Assembly (NCBI GenBank): GCA_000383115.1
Contig: KB910555.1
Span: 22,732 to 86,731, forward strand
Direction of reading: 5' to 3'
DNA: 64,000 bases
Origin: an alpha proteobacterium SCGC AAA015-N04
GTDB taxonomy: Bacteria > Pseudomonadota > Alphaproteobacteria > Puniceispirillales > Marisalimonadaceae
Shown: in pieces, positions 41,773 through 52,167 of the stretch
Position numbering within the stretch: the first letter of the stretch is position 1
Layout of the letters: every line of letters starts with the position of its first letter
The notes under the pieces: generated by a model
Seen by the model: the letters and a program-made list of their open reading frames with translations, nothing else
What the model was told of the DNA's origin: nothing
Database searches by the model: none
Program-made: the position numbers and the translations under genes

Positions 41773-42675
41773 TTATAAGGGATTATAATATTTAATTGCA
41801 TTGTCATGAAACAAACACCTAATTTCATTTTTGGGCATCCCTACAGTTATATTTTTAAATCCATTATAAATTTCATCAAAAGTAGCCCATAAACTATCTA
41901 CAGGAAAATTAGATGCAAACATGCATCTTTCATATCCAAAAATATTTATTACATCCAATATAATTCCTTTGTTGAGTTTAACAGTCCATTTTTCACCAGG
42001 AACACAAATACCAGAAATTTTGATAGCAGTATTTGGTTGTTTGGAAAATTCTTCTAAATTCATTTTCCATTGATTTAATCCATTAAAAGATCTATCAGAA
42101 GGAAGTCCTGCATGATTTAATATAATGATTGTATCTGGAAAATCTTTTGCTAATTGTGTTGCGTCATTAAGGTGCCACCATGGAATTTGAAGATCAAAAT
42201 GCAGTTTGTATTTTTTTAATAAAGAATATCCTTTTCTAAAAATAGGGTCATTTAGTGAGCCCCTTATATTGTCAAGTTTTGTATCTGGATTTTTAGTTGA
42301 TTTAGGTTTATGTCTAATGCTTCTTGTGAGACTAAATTTAGATTGATTTTCTAACACTTTTTCAATGTCATTTCTATCAAACCATGCTTGTGCAACTACT
42401 GCATTTGGAAAACCTGTAAGTTCATATAATTTATGCAGCCATTCAGTTTCCCCAATGGGATCGTTTGGATCCCACTCAGTTTCCATATGGATTGTTTTTA
42501 CAATATTATGATTTTTACTAACTTCAAAATATTCTGATACTAAAAAATTTTTACAAATAGATTTATAATCACCATATCTAAATGATATTTGCTTATTTGG
42601 GTTTAACCAAGGATTCTTATTTAAACTTAAATCCCAGAAGTGATGATGAGCATCGATTATAGGTATATCTTTCAT
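41773..42675 (-). CDS. Amidohydrolase family 2 (COG3618-like TIM-barrel metal-dependent hydrolase)
   Basis: IIDAHHHFWD, HMETEWDP, ILNHAGLP, CMFASNFPVDS. Confidence 0.88.
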   Translation of the reverse strand: MKDIPIIDAHHHFWDLSLNKNPWLNPNKQISFRYGDYKSICKNFLVSEYFEVSKNHNIVKTIHMETEWDPNDPIGETEWLHKLYELTGFPNAVVAQAWFDRNDIEKVLENQSKFSLTRSIRHKPKSTKNPDTKLDNIRGSLNDPIFRKGYSLLKKYKLHFDLQIPWWHLNDATQLAKDFPDTIIILNHAGLPSDRSFNGLNQWKMNLEEFSKQPNTAIKISGICVPGEKWTVKLNKGIILDVINIFGYERCMFASNFPVDSLWATFDEIYNGFKNITVGMPKNEIRCLFHDNAIKYYNPL

Positions 42676-42685
42676 TACAAAATTC

Positions 42686-43567
42686 TTAAATATTTTCCTT
42701 TAAATCAAATAATTTAACGATAGATGTGCCATCTAATTTTTCTTTTGATTTATTAACCAAAATTGTAAATAATTGTTTGGTTAGAGAAGACATAGGAGTT
42801 GGTGTGTTTTTAGAATTAGCTAATTTCGATACCATTTGTAAATCTTTTAAAATCTGTGAAGCATACCCCTTAGGTTCAAAGTCTCTATTTATTATTCTAG
42901 GAAATAGATCATTTAACAAATTAGAGCCTGCATGACCATCAGAGAGTGCTTGTGGAATTTTGCTAGCATCAACATTCCAAGCTTTAGCAAAGGACGCTGC
43001 TTCTGCTAAAATAGTGTAATTATTTAAAACTATTATTTGATTAATCATTTTTACTATTTGACCAGAACCAGATACCCCAAAATAAGTAAATTTTGAAGAT
43101 ATTGCCTCTAATATAGGTTTAACAATTTCTACAACTTTTTCATCTCCACCTACCATAATAGCAAGGTTGCCCTCTAATGCTTTATCAGGGCCACCTGAGA
43201 CTGGAGCATCAACCCATGAAGCTCCTGTTTTTTTATTTAGTTGATTAGCAAAATTAATTGTTTCATTTGCTAACGTAGTTGATAAATCCAAAATAATACT
43301 ATTGTTATGAGCATTATTTACTATGCCGTCTTTCCCGAATATTACTTCTTTTACGCTATCTGTTTTATCAAGGCATAAAATTATTATGTCATTATTTTTG
43401 GATATTTCAGAAACATTTTGGTTCAATCTGATATTTGATATTTTTTTTAATGGTTCAAGTTTTTCTATGTCTTTATCATAAGCATCAATTTTGTAATCTA
43501 AGTAAGATAGCCTCTTAACTAAAGACAGCCCCATTAATCCTACACCTATAAAACCTAAATTATTCAT
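42686..43567 (-). CDS. NAD(P)-dependent beta-hydroxyacid dehydrogenase (3-hydroxyisobutyrate dehydrogenase family)
   Basis: LGFIGVGLMGLSLVKRL Rossmann, WVDAPVSGGPDKALEGNLAIMVGG substrate motif, GSGQIVKMINQ. Confidence 0.9.
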   Translation of the reverse strand: MNNLGFIGVGLMGLSLVKRLSYLDYKIDAYDKDIEKLEPLKKISNIRLNQNVSEISKNNDIIILCLDKTDSVKEVIFGKDGIVNNAHNNSIILDLSTTLANETINFANQLNKKTGASWVDAPVSGGPDKALEGNLAIMVGGDEKVVEIVKPILEAISSKFTYFGVSGSGQIVKMINQIIVLNNYTILAEAASFAKAWNVDASKIPQALSDGHAGSNLLNDLFPRIINRDFEPKGYASQILKDLQMVSKLANSKNTPTPMSSLTKQLFTILVNKSKEKLDGTSIVKLFDLKENI

Positions 43568-43707
43568 TTTTAGTTCGTAAAAAGTTAAAATTTATTTACA
43601 CATGTTAAACTTAAATATAGTTATTAATACCACCTTTTATAAAACTCTAATTGTAAAATTATATATTTTGAGACTTAAAGGCAAATTTTCTTGGAATAAA
43701 AACTGCC

Positions 43708-44580
43708 ATGATGAATAATGTTAAGCTAGGTATCTTTATAATAATACTTTCCACACTATTTTTTGCTATCATGGATGGAGTTTCAAGATATTTAGCTGAT
43801 ACTTACAATGTCTTCGTCATAAACATGATTAGAAGCTGGGTTTTGGCATTGCTAGTTGTTTCTATAAGTCTTAGAAATAAAAACGGTATTGTGAAAGTTT
43901 TAAGAACGAAACAACCTTATATCCAGTTCATTAGAGGATTGTTACTTATAAGTGCCATTTTAATTGGGGTTTATTCGTTTACTAAACTTGGACTGGTCCA
44001 AACGCATTCAATACTATCCTCATTCCCATTAATTGTTATTGCTTTTTCAGGACCAATATTAAAAGAAAAAATTGGTTTTCAGAGATGGTTGGCAGTTATT
44101 TTTGGTTTTACTGGTGTTTTAATCATACTGGATCCCTCAAATTACATATTTAGTTTTGATGCTATTTTACCAGTAGTAGGTGCTTTTGTTCTAGGTTTTT
44201 ACTCTATTCTTACAAGAAAAGTTTCAGAAACAGACACTTCAGAAACAAGTTTCTTCTGGGTTGCCATTGTTGGATGTATTATTATGACAATAGTTGGTCC
44301 ATTTTACTGGGAGCCAATCTTATTTAAAGATTGGGGCTGGATGGCATTATTATGTGTTTTAAGTACTGCAGGTCATTTTCTTTTAATTAAGGCATACGAA
44401 AACGCAGAAGCAAGTGTTCTTCAGCCATTTACTTATTTTCAGTTATTCTTTGCGTCTATTATTGGAATAATAATATTTAATGATAAAGTAACCCTGTCAA
44501 TTCTTCTTGGAGGCAGTATAGTTGTTGCAAGTGGTATATTTGCAGCTTGGAGAACACACATAAAACGCAAAAATAATTAA
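43708..44580 (+). CDS. DMT superfamily (EamA) transporter
   Basis: Ten-TM-like hydrophobic pattern, internal duplication; LQPFTYFQLFFASIIGIIIFNDKVT, PILKEKIGFQRWLAVIFGFTGVLII. Confidence 0.88.
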   Translation: MMNNVKLGIFIIILSTLFFAIMDGVSRYLADTYNVFVINMIRSWVLALLVVSISLRNKNGIVKVLRTKQPYIQFIRGLLLISAILIGVYSFTKLGLVQTHSILSSFPLIVIAFSGPILKEKIGFQRWLAVIFGFTGVLIILDPSNYIFSFDAILPVVGAFVLGFYSILTRKVSETDTSETSFFWVAIVGCIIMTIVGPFYWEPILFKDWGWMALLCVLSTAGHFLLIKAYENAEASVLQPFTYFQLFFASIIGIIIFNDKVTLSILLGGSIVVASGIFAAWRTHIKRKNN

Positions 44581-44624
44581 AATTTAAATTTTTTATTAAA
44601 TGATTAGTCAATACAGGAGGTATA

Positions 44625-45317
44625 ATGAATAAAACTATTTTAATTACTGGTGCCAATAGAGGTATTGGTTTGGCGCTAACAAAAAAATGTCTTAGTAAGA
44701 ATTTTTATGTTGAAGCATGTTGTAGAAATCCAGATACTTCTAATGAATTAATTAGTTTATCAAATAACAACCCTCATCTCAATATAACTAAAATGGATGT
44801 TACCTGTGCGAAAAGTATTTTGAGTGCTTCAGAAAATTTTAAGAATGAAATTGATATTATGGTTTGTAATGCAGGTATTAATAATGGTAAAGGTGATTTA
44901 TTTAGTGATGAGCATAATGAAAATGCTATTATGGAAGTAATGATGGTAAATGTTGGCGGACCATTCTTAACAATACAAAATCTCTATAAAAACCTTAATA
45001 AAAAATCTACATCTAAAATTGTTATTATTTCTTCTTTAATGGGAACTCAAACTCATCTCTCAAAAAATGCTCCTATTTACAGAGCTTCCAAGGCTGCTGC
45101 TAATAATTTAATGAGAACAATATCAAATCATTTCCTGAATCATAATATTATTGTGTCATCATACCATCCAGGGTGGGTAAGGACAGATATGGGTGGAGTT
45201 AATGCCGATATATCAACTGAAGAAAGCGCAACTGGGTTAGTAAATCACTTTTTAAACCTAGAACAATCTGATTCTGGAAAATTTTTCAATTATGATGGAA
45301 AGCCACTTCCATTGTAG
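44625..45317 (+). CDS. SDR family oxidoreductase
   Basis: ITGANRGIGLALTK, NAGINNG, YRASKAAANNL, SYHPGWVRTDMGG. Confidence 0.9.
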   Translation: MNKTILITGANRGIGLALTKKCLSKNFYVEACCRNPDTSNELISLSNNNPHLNITKMDVTCAKSILSASENFKNEIDIMVCNAGINNGKGDLFSDEHNENAIMEVMMVNVGGPFLTIQNLYKNLNKKSTSKIVIISSLMGTQTHLSKNAPIYRASKAAANNLMRTISNHFLNHNIIVSSYHPGWVRTDMGGVNADISTEESATGLVNHFLNLEQSDSGKFFNYDGKPLPL

Positions 45318-45357
45318 AAGTTTGTTTTACATTTAAATTTATAGTTGATAAAAGAAT

Positions 45358-45801
45358 ATGCATAATTTTACCTTTAAAAAAGTAAGTTCAAAAGAAGAAA
45401 TGGTTAAATCTTATGCCATTAGAACGGAAGTATTTTGTGAAGAACAAAAAATATCTAAAGAAATAGAGTTTGATAACTTGGATCACCTTTGTGGACATTT
45501 TTTAATTTTTAATAATAAAAAAGCAATTGCAACAGCAAGAGTGCGTCAAAAAGAAAAAAATCTACTTAAGATTGAAAGAGTATGTGTTTTATTAGAGTTT
45601 AGAAGATTAAAAGTAGGATCAATTTTAATTAAAAATATTATCAAATATTACATGAACTTGGATGATAAAAAACCTATTGTTTTACATAGCCAAGTTGCTG
45701 TAGCAGATTTTTATAAAAGTTTAAATTTTATTTCATACGGCAATGATTTTTTTGAAGATGGTATCCCCCACATAGCAATGAAATATGTAAAAAAAAGTTA
45801 A
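45358..45801 (+). CDS. GNAT family N-acetyltransferase
   Basis: IRTEVFCEEQKISKEIEFDNLD, ATARVRQ, IERVCVLLEFRRLKVGSILI. Confidence 0.8.
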   Translation: MHNFTFKKVSSKEEMVKSYAIRTEVFCEEQKISKEIEFDNLDHLCGHFLIFNNKKAIATARVRQKEKNLLKIERVCVLLEFRRLKVGSILIKNIIKYYMNLDDKKPIVLHSQVAVADFYKSLNFISYGNDFFEDGIPHIAMKYVKKS

Positions 45802-45821
45802 AATTTTTATGGATATTTTTT

Positions 45822-46850
45822 ATGAAAAATAAAGTTAGGATTGCAATTGTTGGAACTGGATATTTTAGTCAATTTCATTTTGATGCATGGAAAAGACTTG
45901 AAGTTTGTGTTGTTGCAATTTGTTCATTAAATGAAAATGATGCTATTCATTACTCTAAAAAATTCGATAATTGTCCTATTTACACTAACTTTCAAAAAAT
46001 GATAGATGAAATAGAATTAGATTTTGTAGATATTGTTATTCCTCCAAAAAATCATTTAAAATTCATTAAAATTGCTGCAAAAAAGAATATTAATATAATT
46101 TGCCAAAAACCCTTTACAAACTCATATTCTGAAGCATTAGACGCAGTAAGTTTTGCAAATAATAATAATGTACTTTTAATTGTTCATGAAAACTTTAGAT
46201 TTCAGCCATGGTATCAAAAAATTAAAACAATATTAGATACTAATTTATTAGGTGAGCTATACCAAGTCAGTTTTCGGATGCGACCTGGTGATGGTCAGGG
46301 AAAAGATGCTTATTTGAACAGACAACCATACTTTCAGAAAATGGAAAGATTTTTAATACATGAAACAGCCATTCATATTATAGATGTATTTAGGTTCCTA
46401 TTTGGTGAAATTGATTCTGTTTTTGCTAATTTATTTAAGTTAAACAAACATATTAATGGGGAGGATGCAGGCTACGTACTTTTTAATTTTAAGAATGGTA
46501 TCAGGGGTATTTTTGATGGTAACAGATTATCTGACCATATTGCACAAGATAGAAGGCTGACGATTGGAGACATGTTAATAGAAGGCTCTAATGGTACATT
46601 AAGATTGAATGGTGATGGAGAAATATTTAAGAGAAAATTTGCTAGCAATAAAGAGTTAAAAATAAGTTATAAATGGGATAATAAGGGATTTGCAGGAGAT
46701 AGTGTTTTCAGATGTCAAAGTCACATAATTAATCATTATATAAAAGGAACAAAGTTATTCAACAGTGCAAAAGATTATCTAGAAAATTTAAAAATTGAAA
46801 AATATATATATAAATCTAATTCTGTAAGGAAAATTTTACAAACAAAATAA
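45822..46850 (+). CDS. Gfo/Idh/MocA family oxidoreductase
   Basis: RIAIVGTGYFSQFHFDAWKR Rossmann, ICQKPFTNSYSEA, HETAIHIIDVFRFLFGEI. Confidence 0.88.
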   Translation: MKNKVRIAIVGTGYFSQFHFDAWKRLEVCVVAICSLNENDAIHYSKKFDNCPIYTNFQKMIDEIELDFVDIVIPPKNHLKFIKIAAKKNINIICQKPFTNSYSEALDAVSFANNNNVLLIVHENFRFQPWYQKIKTILDTNLLGELYQVSFRMRPGDGQGKDAYLNRQPYFQKMERFLIHETAIHIIDVFRFLFGEIDSVFANLFKLNKHINGEDAGYVLFNFKNGIRGIFDGNRLSDHIAQDRRLTIGDMLIEGSNGTLRLNGDGEIFKRKFASNKELKISYKWDNKGFAGDSVFRCQSHIINHYIKGTKLFNSAKDYLENLKIEKYIYKSNSVRKILQTK

Positions 46851-46855
46851 CTAAG

Positions 46856-46931
<76 letters not shown>

Positions 46932-46978
46932 ACAGGTCAAATAAATAATAGATATTTAATTTCTAGACAAGAAATTAT

Positions 46979-47827
46979 TTAATTTTTTATTATATTTTTC
47001 TGCAATTGATACATCGCTATAGACGCAGCATTAGAAACGTTTAATGACTCGCTTTCTTCATTAATGGGTATTTTAATTAAATAATCGACATTTTCCCTAG
47101 TTAACCTTCTCAATCCCTTTCCTTCAGATCCTAATATTAAAGCAATATTCCCAGTTATATTTTCAAGATCGTAAATATTCATTTCTCCTTTATTAGCAAG
47201 TCCATAGATACTAAAATCATTCTTTCGGAGTTTTTTAATTTCCCTAGTCATGTTAGTGAACTTTATAATTTTTAATTTTTCGATTGCACCGGATGATGCT
47301 TTAGATAAAGAAGCTGTTTCGTTAGGACTATTTCTCTGAGACAATGCTAATCCATCCATCTTAAAAGCTAGTGCAGATCTGATAATAGCCCCAACATTTT
47401 GAGGATCAGTTACGTGATCTAATAGAATTAGTCTTAAAGGGATTTTTTTATTTACTTTCGCATTTGACAAAAAATCGTCCATTGACAATCTTTTAAGAGC
47501 TTCAGTAATTAACAAAACATTTTGATGAGGTTTGTAGTTATTAATTTTATCAATTTCTTCTTTAGATTTGATTTTAATGTCTAATTTTAAATTTAATTTA
47601 CTAATTTCTTCATTCCATTTAAAATAATTCCCCTCCGTAGTAATAAGATAATAAAGTTTTCTACCTCTATTTCTTATTGCAGATAAAATCGAGTGTTTAC
47701 CTGCTAAAGATATTTGATTTGTTCTTAATACAATATCTTTAGACTTATATATTTTTTTTGGTTTTATGATTTGAGTTGTGGAGTCATTATAACGAGACTT
47801 AATTATATTCTTTGAATTTTTTTTCAT
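46979..47827 (-). CDS. rlmB: TrmH/SpoU family 23S rRNA 2'-O-ribose methyltransferase (RlmB-like)
   Basis: LILLDHVTDPQNVGAIIRSALAF, ALILGSEGKGLRRLTRENVD, IPINEESESLNVSNAASIAMYQ. Confidence 0.9.
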   Translation of the reverse strand: MKKNSKNIIKSRYNDSTTQIIKPKKIYKSKDIVLRTNQISLAGKHSILSAIRNRGRKLYYLITTEGNYFKWNEEISKLNLKLDIKIKSKEEIDKINNYKPHQNVLLITEALKRLSMDDFLSNAKVNKKIPLRLILLDHVTDPQNVGAIIRSALAFKMDGLALSQRNSPNETASLSKASSGAIEKLKIIKFTNMTREIKKLRKNDFSIYGLANKGEMNIYDLENITGNIALILGSEGKGLRRLTRENVDYLIKIPINEESESLNVSNAASIAMYQLQKNIIKN

Positions 47828-47964
47828 TTTATTTTTTTGTACATAAATTGTTTTTTTTTATTTACTTTCAATAAAAGCTTTCATATTTAAAGAGCTTTGT
47901 GTATATAACAAACGAATTTGCATATTTTAGTAAGATGAAATTTAAAAGTAAATTATTTTTAGAT

Positions 47965-48049
47965 GGTGGGGTGGCCGAGTGGTTAAAGGCAGCAGACTGT
48001 AAATCTGCCCGCGTAGCGTACGTAGGTTCGAATCCTACCCCCACCACCA
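47965..48049 (+). tRNA. tRNA-Tyr (anticodon GTA), long variable arm, CCA encoded
   Basis: GGTGGGGTGGCCGAGTGGTTAAAGGCAGCAGACTGTAAATCTGCCCGCGTAGCGTACGTAGGTTCGAATCCTACCCCCACCACCA. Confidence 0.97.
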
Positions 48050-48095
48050 TAGCGTTTAATTTAATGAAGCATTATTACAGAAAGGTCATATAAAG

Positions 48096-49286
48096 ATGTC
48101 TAAAGAAAAATTTGATCGTAGCAAACCTCATGTGAACATTGGTACAATTGGCCATGTTGACCATGGTAAGACTACTTTAACTGCCGCAATTACAAAAGTT
48201 ATGGCTGATGCTGGTCGTGCTGATTTTTCTGCTTATGACCAAATTGACAAGGCTCCTGAAGAAAGAGAAAGAGGGATCACTATTTCAACTGCTCATGTTG
48301 AGTATGAGACTGAGAACCGACATTATGCTCATGTTGATTGCCCCGGGCATGCTGATTATGTAAAAAACATGATTACTGGTGCTGCTCAAATGGATGGGGC
48401 AATATTAGTTGTGAATGCTGCTGATGGTCCTATGCCACAGACTAAAGAGCATATTTTACTTGCTCGCCAGGTCGGTGTTCCTTCATTAGTGGTTTATATG
48501 AACAAGGTTGATCAAGTTGATGATGAAGAATTATTAGAGTTAGTTGAACTCGAAATTCGTGAATTATTAAGTAGTTATGAATTTCCTGGTGATGATATTC
48601 CAATTATAAAAGGTAGTGCTTTAGCAGCATTAGAAGGTCGCGACGAGGTCATTGGTGTGAACTCAATTACAGAGTTAATGGCAGCTGTAGACTCTTACAT
48701 TCCTCAACCTGAGCGTGATAAGGATAAACCTTTCTTGATGCCGATTGAAGATGTATTTTCAATTTCTGGAAGAGGTACAGTTGTGACGGGTCGTGTTGAA
48801 AGGGGTGTTGTGAAAGTTGGTGAAGAGATAGAAATTGTTGGAATTAAAGAAACAGCTAAAACAACATGTACTGGTGTTGAAATGTTCCGTAAATTATTAG
48901 ATTCTGGTGAAGCAGGTGACAATGTTGGAGTTCTTTTAAGAGGTACAAAAAGGGAAGAAGTTGAACGAGGTCAGGTATTATCTGCACCTGGCTCGATTAA
49001 ACCTTACTCAAAATTTAAGGGTGAAGCTTATATATTAACTAAAGATGAAGGTGGAAGGCATACACCGTTTTTTAGTAACTACCGCCCACAATTTTATTTT
49101 AGAACAACTGATGTGACTGGAGCGGTAGAGTTGCCTTCAGGCACAGAAATGGTAATGCCAGGAGATAACATAGCAATATCTGTTGAATTAATTACACCAA
49201 TCGCGATGGATGAAGGCTTAAGATTTGCGATTAGAGAGGGTGGAAGAACCGTAGGTGCAGGAGTTGTTTCAAGCATCGAAGCTTGA
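48096..49286 (+). CDS. tuf: Elongation factor Tu
   Basis: [71 protein letters not shown]. Confidence 0.99.
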   Translation: MSKEKFDRSKPHVNIGTIGHVDHGKTTLTAAITKVMADAGRADFSAYDQIDKAPEERERGITISTAHVEYETENRHYAHVDCPGHADYVKNMITGAAQMDGAILVVNAADGPMPQTKEHILLARQVGVPSLVVYMNKVDQVDDEELLELVELEIRELLSSYEFPGDDIPIIKGSALAALEGRDEVIGVNSITELMAAVDSYIPQPERDKDKPFLMPIEDVFSISGRGTVVTGRVERGVVKVGEEIEIVGIKETAKTTCTGVEMFRKLLDSGEAGDNVGVLLRGTKREEVERGQVLSAPGSIKPYSKFKGEAYILTKDEGGRHTPFFSNYRPQFYFRTTDVTGAVELPSGTEMVMPGDNIAISVELITPIAMDEGLRFAIREGGRTVGAGVVSSIEA

Positions 49287-49329
49287 TTAGAAAATATTTT
49301 GAAAACATAAAGAGGTTATTTATTCTATT

Positions 49330-49405
49330 AGGAGTGTAGCTCAACTGGTAGAGCACCGGTCTCCAAAACCGGGGGCTGGGGGTTCAAGTCCCTCCACTCC
49401 TGCCA
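49330..49405 (+). tRNA. tRNA-Trp (anticodon CCA), CCA encoded
   Basis: AGGAGTGTAGCTCAACTGGTAGAGCACCGGTCTCCAAAACCGGGGGCTGGGGGTTCAAGTCCCTCCACTCCTGCCA. Confidence 0.97.
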
Positions 49406-49434
49406 AATTATTAGAGGCAAAACAATCATTAGTT

Positions 49435-49463
49435 TTGACTTATAAAAAAAAAAAATGTAAATA
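49435..49463 (+). promoter_or_regulatory. Candidate sigma70-type promoter for secE-nusG
   Basis: TTGACT -35, 17-nt A-rich spacer, TAAATA -10, directly upstream of secE. Confidence 0.4.
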
Positions 49464-49493
49464 ATCATTTTATTATTGCAATAAGGGCTACTC

Positions 49494-49691
49494 ATGGCTA
49501 AAACAAACCCTGCACAATTTGTACGGCAAGTCAGACAAGAAATAAATAGAATTACCTGGGCAACAAGACGCGAAACAATGTTTGCTTCTCTTAGTGTATT
49601 TGTTATGGCCTTAATAGCTTCAGTATTTTTCTTTTTGGTTGATTTACTGTTATCTAATGTTGTGCAATTTTTACTCAGCTTTGGTGGTTAA
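49494..49691 (+). CDS. secE: Preprotein translocase subunit SecE
   Basis: 65 aa, PAQFVRQVRQEINRITWATRRETM then one TM; between tuf/tRNA-Trp and nusG. Confidence 0.93.
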   Translation: MAKTNPAQFVRQVRQEINRITWATRRETMFASLSVFVMALIASVFFFLVDLLLSNVVQFLLSFGG

Positions 49692-49737
49692 TTAAATTGT
49701 TTAAGTTTAATATTAATTTTAAAATTGGGCGGGTTTA

Positions 49738-50268
49738 ATGGCCAAAAAATGGTATGTAGTTCATGTCTTTTCAGGATTTGAAAAAAAGGTATGTCAAGGA
49801 ATAGAAGAACAGATAACTTCAAAAAAAATGGAAAATGTAATTGAAGAAATATTGGTGCCAACAGAAAAGGTTGTAGAAATTAGAAGAGGAGCAAAAGTTC
49901 AAATTGAAAAAAAATTTTTTCCTGGATATATTCTTGTAAAAATGGAAATGACAGATGCATCATGGCATTTCATAAAGGGGCAAACAAAGGTTACTGGTTT
50001 TTTAGGCGCGAAGGGAAAGCCTGTAGCAATTAGTAATACAGAAGCACAAAGATTGATCAATCAAATTAGTGAGGGTGTTGAAAGGCCAAGATCGAGTGTT
50101 ATATATGAAATCGGAGAAGAAGTCAGAGTTTCTGAAGGTCCATTCCAGAGTTTTAATGGTTTGGTTGAAGAAATAGACGAAGATAAATCAAGATTAAAAG
50201 TTGCAGTCTCAATATTTGGTAGATCAACACCAGTTGACCTTGAGTATAGTCAGGTTGAAAAAATTTAA
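49738..50268 (+). CDS. nusG: Transcription termination/antitermination protein NusG
   Basis: [30 protein letters not shown] region [19 protein letters not shown]. Confidence 0.97.
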   Translation: MAKKWYVVHVFSGFEKKVCQGIEEQITSKKMENVIEEILVPTEKVVEIRRGAKVQIEKKFFPGYILVKMEMTDASWHFIKGQTKVTGFLGAKGKPVAISNTEAQRLINQISEGVERPRSSVIYEIGEEVRVSEGPFQSFNGLVEEIDEDKSRLKVAVSIFGRSTPVDLEYSQVEKI

Positions 50269-50306
50269 AAATATTCACTAGGAATGTTTACTTGAAGGGT
50301 AGTTTA

Positions 50307-50735
50307 ATGGCGAAAAAAATAGAGGGATACATAAAATTAAATATACCGGCAGGTGCAGCAAACCCATCTCCACCCGTTGGTCCAGCACTAGGCCAAAGAG
50401 GTGTAAATATAATGGAGTTTTGTAAAGCTTTCAACGCATCAACTGAAAGTCTAGAAAAAAATATGCCTATACCTGTTGTTATTTCTGTTTTTAATGATAA
50501 AAGTTTTAGTTTTGTAACTAAAACACCTCCAGTTTCTTATTATCTAAAAAAAGCTGCAGGTAAAGAAAAAGGTTCTAGTGAACCGGGTAGAGCTGTAGCT
50601 GGTTCTGTAAAGCTTAGTCAAGTGAAGGAGATTGCTGAAAATAAATTTAAAGATTTAAATGCAGCTGATATTGAAGCAGCAATTGAAATGGTAAAAGGTT
50701 CGGCAAGATCGATGGGTCTCGAAGTATTGGAGTAA
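50307..50735 (+). CDS. rplK: 50S ribosomal protein L11 (start refined)
   Basis: [44 protein letters not shown]. Confidence 0.98.
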   Translation: MAKKIEGYIKLNIPAGAANPSPPVGPALGQRGVNIMEFCKAFNASTESLEKNMPIPVVISVFNDKSFSFVTKTPPVSYYLKKAAGKEKGSSEPGRAVAGSVKLSQVKEIAENKFKDLNAADIEAAIEMVKGSARSMGLEVLE

Positions 50736-50738
50736 TTA

Positions 50739-51413
50739 ATGAAAAAAAGTAAATTTTTAACAGATATGTATAAAAAGACTAATAATGTAACCTTAAGCGT
50801 AGCTGAAGCAGTGAAGTTTTTTTTAGAAAATAAAAGAGAAAAATTTGACGAAACAATTGAAGTTTCGATGAACTTAGGTATTGATCCTCGACATGCTGAT
50901 CAAATGGTTAGAGGAGTCGTTTCTTTGCCACATGGTAGTGGAAAAAAAATGAAAGTTGCTGTTTTTGCTAAAGATAAAAAAGCAGATGATGCAAAAAATG
51001 CAGGAGCTGACGCTGTGGGTGCAGAGGAACTTGCTCAAGATATGGAAAAAGGTAATCTTGATTTTGATAGAATCATAGCCACTCCTGATTTAATGGGAGT
51101 AGTTGGAAGAATTGGTAAAATATTAGGTCCTAAAGGTTTAATGCCAAACCCTAAACTTGGAACTGTAACTGTAGACGTATCAACTGCTGTGAAAGCAGCT
51201 AAATCAGGACAAGTTCAGTATCGAGCAGAAAAGACAGGTATTGTTCAGGCTGGCGTTGGTAAAGTTAGTTTTGGTCAGGATAAGCTTGTGAAAAACGTCA
51301 GCTCGTTTATCGATGCTGTTCAAAAATCAAGACCATCTGGTGCTAAAGGAACTTTTATAAAAAAAATATCACTAAGTTCAACAATGGGAGTTGGTGTACA
51401 AATAGATGTATAG
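50739..51413 (+). CDS. rplA: 50S ribosomal protein L1
   Basis: [45 protein letters not shown]. Confidence 0.98.
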   Translation: MKKSKFLTDMYKKTNNVTLSVAEAVKFFLENKREKFDETIEVSMNLGIDPRHADQMVRGVVSLPHGSGKKMKVAVFAKDKKADDAKNAGADAVGAEELAQDMEKGNLDFDRIIATPDLMGVVGRIGKILGPKGLMPNPKLGTVTVDVSTAVKAAKSGQVQYRAEKTGIVQAGVGKVSFGQDKLVKNVSSFIDAVQKSRPSGAKGTFIKKISLSSTMGVGVQIDV

Positions 51414-51431
51414 TAATTAGATACATCTAAA

Positions 51432-51473
51432 GAGAGTGAAATTTTCACTCTCATTCAGTTTGAAAAAACTGAA
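51432..51473. other. Two tandem inverted repeats (hairpins) between rplA and the L10 leader
   Basis: GAGAGTGAAA-T-TTTCACTCTC (51432-51452) and TTCAGTTT-GAAA-AAACTGAA (51454-51473). Confidence 0.7.
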
Positions 51474-51475
51474 CC

Positions 51476-51635
51476 TGTCCAAGACTGTAGGCGAATTTTT
51501 ATTCTTAATCACCTACATAGACATATCAAGCAGCTAGCTGCTTTAATTGATAGGGCGGGCCGTGGGTAAGCAATTACCTTAAGTGCAACTTATAATATGA
51601 CTTAGTTAAAGTCATAGTTTTAAAATGGAGGCTTT
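51476..51635 (+). promoter_or_regulatory. Ribosomal protein L10 leader (autoregulatory mRNA element)
   Basis: TCCAAGACTGTAGGCGA...TCACCTACATAGACAT stem and GGGCGGGCCGTGGGTAAGCAATTACC region immediately upstream of rplJ; boundaries approximate. Confidence 0.75.
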
Positions 51636-51638
51636 TCG

Positions 51639-52142
51639 GTGAATAGAAATCAAAAAACCGACTTGGTCAATAGTTTGCATAATACTTTTGACGCAGCGGC
51701 ATCAGTCATAATTGTCAATTGTATTGGTCTAACAGTATCAGAGAGTACAGATCTTCGAACAAGGATGCGAAACGAAAAATGTAGTTTTAAAGTAACAAAA
51801 AACCGTATCGCTCGCATTGCACTCAAAGATACTAAATACCAGCATATGGATCCAATGTTTACGGGACCAACAGCAATTGGTTTTTCTGATGATCCAGTTA
51901 TGGCTGCAAAAATATTGGTCGATTATGCAAAAAATAACGAAAAATTGGTTATTATTGGGGGTGGTTTAGAAGATAAGCCACTTTCTAAATCGGACGTAGA
52001 AGCTTTAGCAAAGCTTCCGAGTTTAAACGACTTAAGAGGAAAACTTTTAGGCCTTCTTCAGGCCCCAGCTTCAAAGCTTATACGATTAAACTTAGAGCCT
52101 GCATCGCAAGTTTTAAGATTAATTTCACAAAAATCAAAATAA
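51639..52142 (+). CDS. rplJ: 50S ribosomal protein L10 (GTG start)
   Basis: L10 fold motifs FKVTKNRIARIALKDT, FTGPTAIGFSDDPVMAAKIL; preceded by GGAGG. Confidence 0.95.
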   Translation: MNRNQKTDLVNSLHNTFDAAASVIIVNCIGLTVSESTDLRTRMRNEKCSFKVTKNRIARIALKDTKYQHMDPMFTGPTAIGFSDDPVMAAKILVDYAKNNEKLVIIGGGLEDKPLSKSDVEALAKLPSLNDLRGKLLGLLQAPASKLIRLNLEPASQVLRLISQKSK

Positions 52143-52167
52143 TTAGTTACCATTATAGGAGAAAAAA

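Noticed and set aside
47868-48093. ORFs over tRNA-Tyr (GVAEWLKAADCKSARVAYVGSNPTPTT and the antisense MVVGVGFEPTYATRADLQSAAFNHSATPP)
   Set aside because: Classic spurious translation of a tRNA gene.
49444-49455. 12-nt poly-A run upstream of secE
   Set aside because: Ordinary homopolymer in an AT-rich promoter spacer; possible length uncertainty but no coding consequence.
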